Below, piece after piece: positions 7,879-10,788 of a DNA stretch of 10,788 bases. This stretch comes from Candidatus Gastranaerophilales bacterium (lineage in GTDB: Bacteria > Cyanobacteriota > Vampirovibrionia > Gastranaerophilales > Gastranaerophilaceae). Location of the stretch: NCBI GenBank assembly GCA_944323495.1, contig CALUSZ010000155.1, positions 1-10,788 of the forward strand. The letters run 5' to 3'. Below the pieces are notes generated by a model, which had not been told where the DNA came from, searched no databases, and was given only the letters and a program-made list of their open reading frames with translations. How positions within the stretch are numbered: the first letter of the stretch is position 1; every line of letters begins with the position of its first letter. The translations under genes and the position numbers were made by a program.

Positions 7879-8088
7879 ATGAAAAAATTAACAGCAAGAG
7901 AAGCGGAAGTTATGAACCTGGTTGTATCTGGTCTGAATAATCATGAAATCTCTGAAAAATTATGTATTTCAAACCATACAACAAAAGCGCACATGTCAAA
8001 TATATACCGAAAACTCGGAGTTAATAACAGAGTTCTTGCAGTAAAAGAAAGTATCGTTAATACATTAAAGAACTTATCTAAAGAATAA
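7879..8088 (+). CDS. Stand-alone LuxR/GerE-type HTH regulator, 69 residues
   Basis: Almost the whole protein is a LuxR C-terminal (GerE) DNA-binding domain: LTAREAEVMNLVVSGLNN (4-21), the helix-turn-helix around HEISEKLCISNHTTKAHMSN (22-41), and IYRKLGVNNRVLAV (42-55). The scaffold residues of the family are present. There is no receiver, autoinducer-binding or other sensory domain, so it resembles GerE itself and its activity would be set by its level or by partner proteins. TAGGAG at 7863-7868 lies 10 nt before the ATG. The preceding gene ends 113 nt upstream, and a perfect palindrome in that gap may be its operator. The gene ends inside the left arm of a bidirectional terminator. Target genes cannot be told from the sequence; the TPR/lipoprotein pair and itself are candidates. 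Confidence 0.9.
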   Translation: MKKLTAREAEVMNLVVSGLNNHEISEKLCISNHTTKAHMSNIYRKLGVNNRVLAVKESIVNTLKNLSKE

Positions 8089-8130
8089 TTTAGTAACGGG
8101 CGTCTGTTTGACGCCCGTTACTAAATTATT
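8084..8130. terminator. Bidirectional terminator between the HTH gene and rpsN
   Basis: A perfect 21-bp inverted repeat (8084-8104 with 8110-8130) surrounds a 5-nt TGTTT loop, with a GC-rich core ACGGGCGTC/GACGCCCGT and AT-rich outer arms. The stop codon of the HTH gene (8086-8088) lies within the left arm. The position between convergent genes and the symmetry suggest it ends both the + strand HTH transcript and the - strand ribosomal transcript. The 83 nt between it and rpsN hold nothing I recognise. Confidence 0.88.
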
Positions 8131-8213
8131 TATACATTGCCAGCAAATAACTTATTTATAGGAATATCTATATACAGAAAGTCCTACAAACGTAATTCTT
8201 CTGTAAAATCACC

Positions 8214-8420
8214 CTACCAGCTGGCTTTGGTAACACCCGGAAGCAAGCCCTGGTGAGCCATTTTTCTTAAACAAATTCTGCAAAGACCGAAATCTCTGTG
8301 GAATCCGTGAGGACGTCCGCAGATGCTGCATCTGTTATGAAGTCTAACTGTCGGGTATTTACCCTTTGCAGCCAATGCTTCGCGTCTTAGTTCTTTGTTT
8401 ATCATCGCTTTTTTAGCCAT
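8214..8420 (-). CDS. rpsN: 30S ribosomal protein S14, zinc-binding type
   Basis: This 68-residue protein is the short zinc-binding form of S14 rather than the roughly 100-residue form. It carries C31-x-x-C34 and C47-x-x-C50, with the signature [28 protein letters not shown] to the end. S14 binds 16S rRNA in the 30S head near S3 and S10. It is a few residues longer than the common 61-residue version because of a longer N-terminus ([20 protein letters not shown]). AAAGGAG (8427-8433, - strand) precedes the ATG. It is the last gene of this ribosomal block. In the usual order S8 would follow; here the next element is a terminator and then convergent non-ribosomal genes. Confidence 0.97.
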   Translation of the reverse strand: MAKKAMINKELRREALAAKGKYPTVRLHNRCSICGRPHGFHRDFGLCRICLRKMAHQGLLPGVTKASW

Positions 8421-8482
8421 GATTTTCTCCTTTTATATATTAATTTCTATCAACATTCTAACATAATTACTAATTGGAAAAC

Positions 8483-8519
8483 CAGGTTTTAACACCTGAC
8501 CTTCCTCCGGGTTTTACCC
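8483..8519 (-). other. Hairpins in the L5-S14 spacer
   Basis: The 99-nt spacer holds two small stem-loops near the L5 stop codon: GGGT (8509-8512) with ACCC (8516-8519), and CAGGT (8483-8487) with ACCTG (8494-8498). No convincing U-tract follows in the direction of transcription, so they look like spacer structures rather than a terminator. Confidence 0.35.
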
Positions 8520-9080
8520 CTAGTTCTTGCCCATTCCTTTGAAAGGCATACCGAGAAGTTTCAAGAGTTCTCTTGCTTCATCATCAGTATGAGCAGTTGT
8601 GATAATAGATACGTTCATACCTTTTACCAAATCAACTTCTTCATAAGTGATTTCAGGGAACAGAGATTGTTCTTTTAAACCCAGAGTATAGTTACCTCTG
8701 CCGTCAAAACTCTTGGCTGAAATACCTCTAAAGTCACGAATACGTGGAAGAACAACGCAGATTAACTTTTGAAGAAAATCATACATTCTCTCACCGCGCA
8801 ATGTAACCATAGCACCTACAGGCATACCTTCTCTTAATTTATAAGAAGCGATTGATTTCTTAGCCTTTGTAACCAATGCCTTTTGACCTGCAATCTTAGT
8901 CAGCTGTGCCTGAATTGAATCAGCAATTTTAGAGTTGTGAGAAGCTTCACCAACACCCATATTCAATACAATTTTATGAAGCTTTGGAATCATCATATCA
9001 TTTTTGTAATTGAATTTTTCCTTAAGCGCTGCTTTTACTTCTTCATCATATTTTGCTTTTAAGTTTTTAGTTCTAGTCAT
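8520..9080 (-). CDS. rplE: 50S ribosomal protein L5
   Basis: This 186-residue protein has the L5 features: [17 protein letters not shown] (30-46), the 5S-binding region [29 protein letters not shown] (62-90), [26 protein letters not shown] (113-138), and the C-terminal INT-like [22 protein letters not shown]5 binds 5S rRNA together with L18 and forms the central protuberance, touching P-site tRNA. It is slightly longer than the usual 179 residues. The ribosome-binding site AGAAGGAAAG lies just upstream of the ATG on the - strand. Its 5S partner L18 is encoded on the opposite strand in a separate operon about 3.3 kb away. Confidence 0.98.
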   Translation of the reverse strand: MTRTKNLKAKYDEEVKAALKEKFNYKNDMMIPKLHKIVLNMGVGEASHNSKIADSIQAQLTKIAGQKALVTKAKKSIASYKLREGMPVGAMVTLRGERMYDFLQKLICVVLPRIRDFRGISAKSFDGRGNYTLGLKEQSLFPEITYEEVDLVKGMNVSIITTAHTDDEARELLKLLGMPFKGMGKN

Positions 9081-9106
9081 TTTTCTTTCCTTCTACTAAT
9101 ACGGAA

Positions 9107-9177
9107 GGGGCAAACCTAATTTTAACCAAGATTAAAACTACTTAACCCCGCGTATAAGTTCTACTTTAAGCTATACG
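9107..9177 (-). other. Stem-loops in the L24-L5 spacer
   Basis: Within the 90-nt spacer, TTTTAA (9120-9125) pairs with TTAAAA (9132-9137), and outside it GGGG (9107-9110) can pair with CCCC (9146-9149). A second stem pairs CGTATA (9151-9156) with TATACG (9172-9177) and spans the rplX stop codon. There is no strong terminator feature. Confidence 0.4.
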
Positions 9178-9509
9178 TCTAATTGTTCGCCGCATTTTTT
9201 GCAAACACGGACTTTTTTTCCATCTACTACTGCATGTTTAATTCTGGTAGGCTTTTCACAGCTCGGGCATACAATCATTACGTTAGATGAATCAAGAGGA
9301 GCTTCCTTCTTAATCAATCCGCCCTGAATACCGTATGCAGGATTAGCTTTTGTTGCCTTGGTAATCATATTAGCACCTTCTACAACAACTCTGCCTTCAG
9401 AAGGAATTGCTTTTTTAATGTTACCTGTTTTTCCTTTATCCTTGCCTGCTGTGATGATAACTCTATCACCAGTTTTTACATGCAAACTTTTTTTATTACT
9501 ATTTGTCAT
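9171..9509 (-). CDS. rplX: 50S ribosomal protein L24
   Basis: This 112-residue protein has a KOW motif at the N-terminus (HVKTGDRVIITAGKDKGKTGNI, 10-31), then the L24 continuation VVVEGANMITKATKANP (41-57). The C-terminal zinc-ribbon-like part has C81-x-x-C84 and C103-x-x-C106, as in bacterial L24 proteins that keep the metal site. L24 starts 50S assembly by binding domain I of 23S rRNA and lies near the exit tunnel. TAGGAGT lies a few bases upstream of the ATG on the - strand. It follows rplN by 12 nt, so these two are tightly linked, whereas the gap to rplE is 90 nt and structured. Confidence 0.97.
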   Translation of the reverse strand: MTNSNKKSLHVKTGDRVIITAGKDKGKTGNIKKAIPSEGRVVVEGANMITKATKANPAYGIQGGLIKKEAPLDSSNVMIVCPSCEKPTRIKHAVVDGKKVRVCKKCGEQLDV

Positions 9510-9521
9510 TTTCGACTCCTA

Positions 9522-9890
9522 CTATATTACTTCCGGTGCAAGAGAAACAATCTTCATGAAGTTTTTGTCTCTCAATTCCCTTGCTACAGGTCCGAATACA
9601 CGGGTTCCACGCGGGTTGCCGTCTTTGTTAATTATTACAGCTGCATTTTCGTCAAATCTGATAACTGAGCCGTCAGCACGTTTAATATCGTGTTTTGTTC
9701 TTACGATAACTGCTTTTACTACTTCAGATTTTTTAACTGTCATATTAGGAGTTGCATCCTTAACAGTTGCAACAACAACATCACCAACAGCCGCAAATTT
9801 TTTATTTGAGCTTCCCATTACACGGATTACCAATAATTCTTTGGCACCTGTATTATCTGCTACTACCAGTCTTGTTTCTTGTTGTATCAT
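9522..9890 (-). CDS. rplN: 50S ribosomal protein L14
   Basis: This 122-residue protein is a standard L14, opening [26 protein letters not shown], with the internal signature [53 protein letters not shown], and the ending [13 protein letters not shown]14 sits at the subunit interface, where it contacts 16S rRNA and L19. The ATG at 9888-9890 is chosen because it gives the family start MIQ and follows AAGGAA (9899-9904, - strand). The frame stays open for 25 codons upstream, but that part is the structured spacer and not L14 sequence. It lies 133 nt after rpsQ and 12 nt before rplX. Confidence 0.98.
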   Translation of the reverse strand: MIQQETRLVVADNTGAKELLVIRVMGSSNKKFAAVGDVVVATVKDATPNMTVKKSEVVKAVIVRTKHDIKRADGSVIRFDENAAVIINKDGNPRGTRVFGPVARELRDKNFMKIVSLAPEVI

Positions 9891-9913
9891 TTTTCTGTTC
9901 CTTTTTGTTTTGC

Positions 9914-10000
9914 GCCGAACTTTAATCCGGCTTACATACTTATGGGCTTTTGAACAGTTGTTCATTTACCCCCGCCTGTCCATGAGTCTTGCGTTCAGGC
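9914..10000 (-). other. Three consecutive hairpins in the S17-L14 spacer
   Basis: The 133-nt spacer, very long for this operon, contains GCCTG (9974-9978) with CAGGC (9996-10000), TGAAC (9951-9955) with GTTCA (9960-9964) around a 4-nt loop, and GCCG (9914-9917) with CGGC (9928-9931). The segment 9970-10010 is clearly more GC-rich than the flanking genes. No U-tract suggests termination. Confidence 0.45.
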
Positions 10001-10023
10001 TCACCCCGGCGAATTTTAATTCA

Positions 10024-10269
10024 CTACTTAGCTTTTTCTACGATAGATTCTACAACCCATCTCTTGTTTCCTGAAATTGGTCTTGATTCAATAATTCTTA
10101 CTGTATCACCAACACCGCATTCATTCTTTTCATCATGAGCTTTGTAGTTTTTGTTTGATTCGATAATTTTCTTATATTTTGGGTGCGGTTCGTATGAAGC
10201 AACTTTTACAACAACCGTTTTGTCCATTTTGTCGCTTATTACTACACCTTGTTTTTCTTTCTTAGGCAT
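10024..10269 (-). CDS. rpsQ: 30S ribosomal protein S17
   Basis: This 81-residue protein matches S17: [17 protein letters not shown] (7-23), [31 protein letters not shown] with the conserved AHDE-N-C-x-x-GD pattern, and [13 protein letters not shown] near the end. S17 is a primary binder of the 16S 5' domain. Its ATG lies inside the end of rpmC (8-nt overlap), with GAGGT (10276-10280, - strand) as the ribosome-binding site, so the two are translationally coupled. A long hairpin-rich spacer follows it. Confidence 0.97.
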   Translation of the reverse strand: MPKKEKQGVVISDKMDKTVVVKVASYEPHPKYKKIIESNKNYKAHDEKNECGVGDTVRIIESRPISGNKRWVVESIVEKAK

Positions 10270-10465
10270 TTTTTACCTCATTTTCTTTCTCAGTTATTAC
10301 AGTCTTAGCTTGAGCGATTAAGCGTTTTGTTTTTGAAATCTCTGCTGTGTTTTCTAATTTATGCATTGATTTTTTGATTCTATTATCAAGTAATTGTTTT
10401 TTAGAATCAATAACAAACTGCTTTAGCTCGTCAACTGTTTTTTCACGCATTTCACTTAATTTCAT
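10262..10465 (-). CDS. rpmC: 50S ribosomal protein L29
   Basis: This 67-residue, highly charged helical protein is a typical L29: [18 protein letters not shown], then [33 protein letters not shown]. The usual region reads [20 protein letters not shown], close to the family L-x-N-x-x-x-I-x-x-x-R/K-R-x-I-A-x-x-K-T pattern. L29 is a two-helix hairpin at the exit tunnel, where trigger factor and SRP dock with L23. AAAGGAT (10475-10480 on the complement) precedes the ATG. It lies 18 nt after rplP and overlaps rpsQ by 8 nt. Confidence 0.95.
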   Translation of the reverse strand: MKLSEMREKTVDELKQFVIDSKKQLLDNRIKKSMHKLENTAEISKTKRLIAQAKTVITEKENEVKNA

Positions 10466-10483
10466 TGTTATTTATCCTTTAAA

Positions 10484-10788
10484 TTATACAGATTCCTTTT
10501 CTATTACTTTTACCTTAATAGGCAATTTTTGTGCTGCTAATTCCAATGCTCTTACAGCAACTGCTCTATCAAAGTAATCAAGTTCAAACAGAATTCTGTT
10601 TGGTTTTACTACTGATACCCAGTATTCAACGTTACCTTTACCTGAACCCATACGAGTTTCAGCAGGTTTTGCAGTAATCGGTTTATCCGGGAATATTTTA
10701 ATCCAAACGTTACCGCCACGTTTGATTTCACGGGTCATTGCACGTCTTGCAGCTTCTATCTGACGGCTTGTAATCCAACCAGGCTCAA
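10484..10788 (-). CDS. rplP: 50S ribosomal protein L16, 5' truncated by the window edge
   Basis: The frame runs off the right edge. The visible C-terminal 100 residues begin [18 protein letters not shown] and continue [20 protein letters not shown], the diagnostic [18 protein letters not shown], and [23 protein letters not shown]. An ATG at 10736-10738 would begin at MTREIKRGG, but the upstream codons still match L16, so the true start is outside. About 35-40 residues are missing compared with the usual 137-140. L16 binds 23S rRNA near the A-site tRNA elbow and the peptidyl transferase centre. The gene order L16-L29-S17 shows that this is the downstream part of an S10-type operon running into spc genes. 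Confidence 0.97.
   Translation of the reverse strand, partial: EPGWITSRQIEAARRAMTREIKRGGNVWIKIFPDKPITAKPAETRMGSGKGNVEYWVSVVKPNRILFELDYFDRAVAVRALELAAQKLPIKVKVIEKESV

Noticed and set aside
9891..9965. N-terminal extension of L14 by 25 residues ([11 protein letters not shown]...)
   Set aside because: The residues do not resemble L14, the family start is MIQ, and a good ribosome-binding site sits directly before the internal ATG. The extension is translated spacer.
9358..10074. Long + strand open frame (238 codons) opposite the L24/L14 region
   Set aside because: It is the antisense of rplX, rplN and their spacers. It has no ribosome-binding site, and its translation is a low-complexity Thr/Leu/Ser-rich string, as expected for the complement of ribosomal protein genes.

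Overview
The window looks like a chromosomal stretch from an AT-rich bacterium that uses the standard genetic code and carries good Shine-Dalgarno sites in front of most genes. Several traits would fit an uncultured gut lineage such as the Melainabacteria/Gastranaerophilales: the AT bias, a zinc-type S14, a free-standing LuxR-type HTH protein, and secreted proteins I do not recognise. No 16S gene or other diagnostic marker is present, so this placement is a guess from general resemblance. I see no tRNA, rRNA, CRISPR array, transposase or phage gene.

Layout. (1) Positions 1-1004, + strand: the tail of an unnamed upstream gene (dnaX by usual gene order), then ybaB and recR. (2) 1005-1316: a small 73-residue reading frame of unknown function that meets the 3' end of enolase. 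(3) 1300-2610, - strand: a complete enolase gene. (4) 2717-3364, + strand: an unrecognised secreted protein whose promoter geometry predicts a leaderless mRNA. (5) 3391-5249, + strand: a gene-free stretch with a promoter and a structured leader, then the ribosomal protein genes S8, L6 and L18, closed by a strong terminator. (6) 5322-7765, + strand: a secreted 17-repeat TPR protein translationally coupled to a small lipoprotein. (7) 7816-8088, + strand: a perfect 14-bp palindrome and a 69-residue LuxR/GerE DNA-binding protein. (8) 8084-8130: a perfect 21-bp-stem bidirectional terminator. (9) 8214-10788, - strand: ribosomal genes, read L16 (truncated by the window edge), L29, S17, L14, L24, L5, S14.

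The main large-scale observation is that the normally continuous S10/spc ribosomal cluster (L16-L29-S17-L14-L24-L5-S14-S8-L6-L18-S5...) is broken twice. The S8-L6-L18 block points at the S14 end instead of following it, with three non-ribosomal genes between the two blocks, and S5 does not follow L18. One inversion of roughly 4.5 kb with ends just 3' of S14 and just 5' of S8 would produce the first break. The detached S8 block has its own candidate promoter and a roughly 145-nt leader with mutually exclusive helices, which may replace the regulation lost with the rest of the operon. The spacers within both ribosomal blocks are unusually long and rich in hairpins.

Most of the window is housekeeping. 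The candidates for something new are the S8 leader, the split cluster, the TPR/lipoprotein pair, the leaderless secreted protein and the small ORF. I do not see clear evidence for a complete new defence or mobile system.
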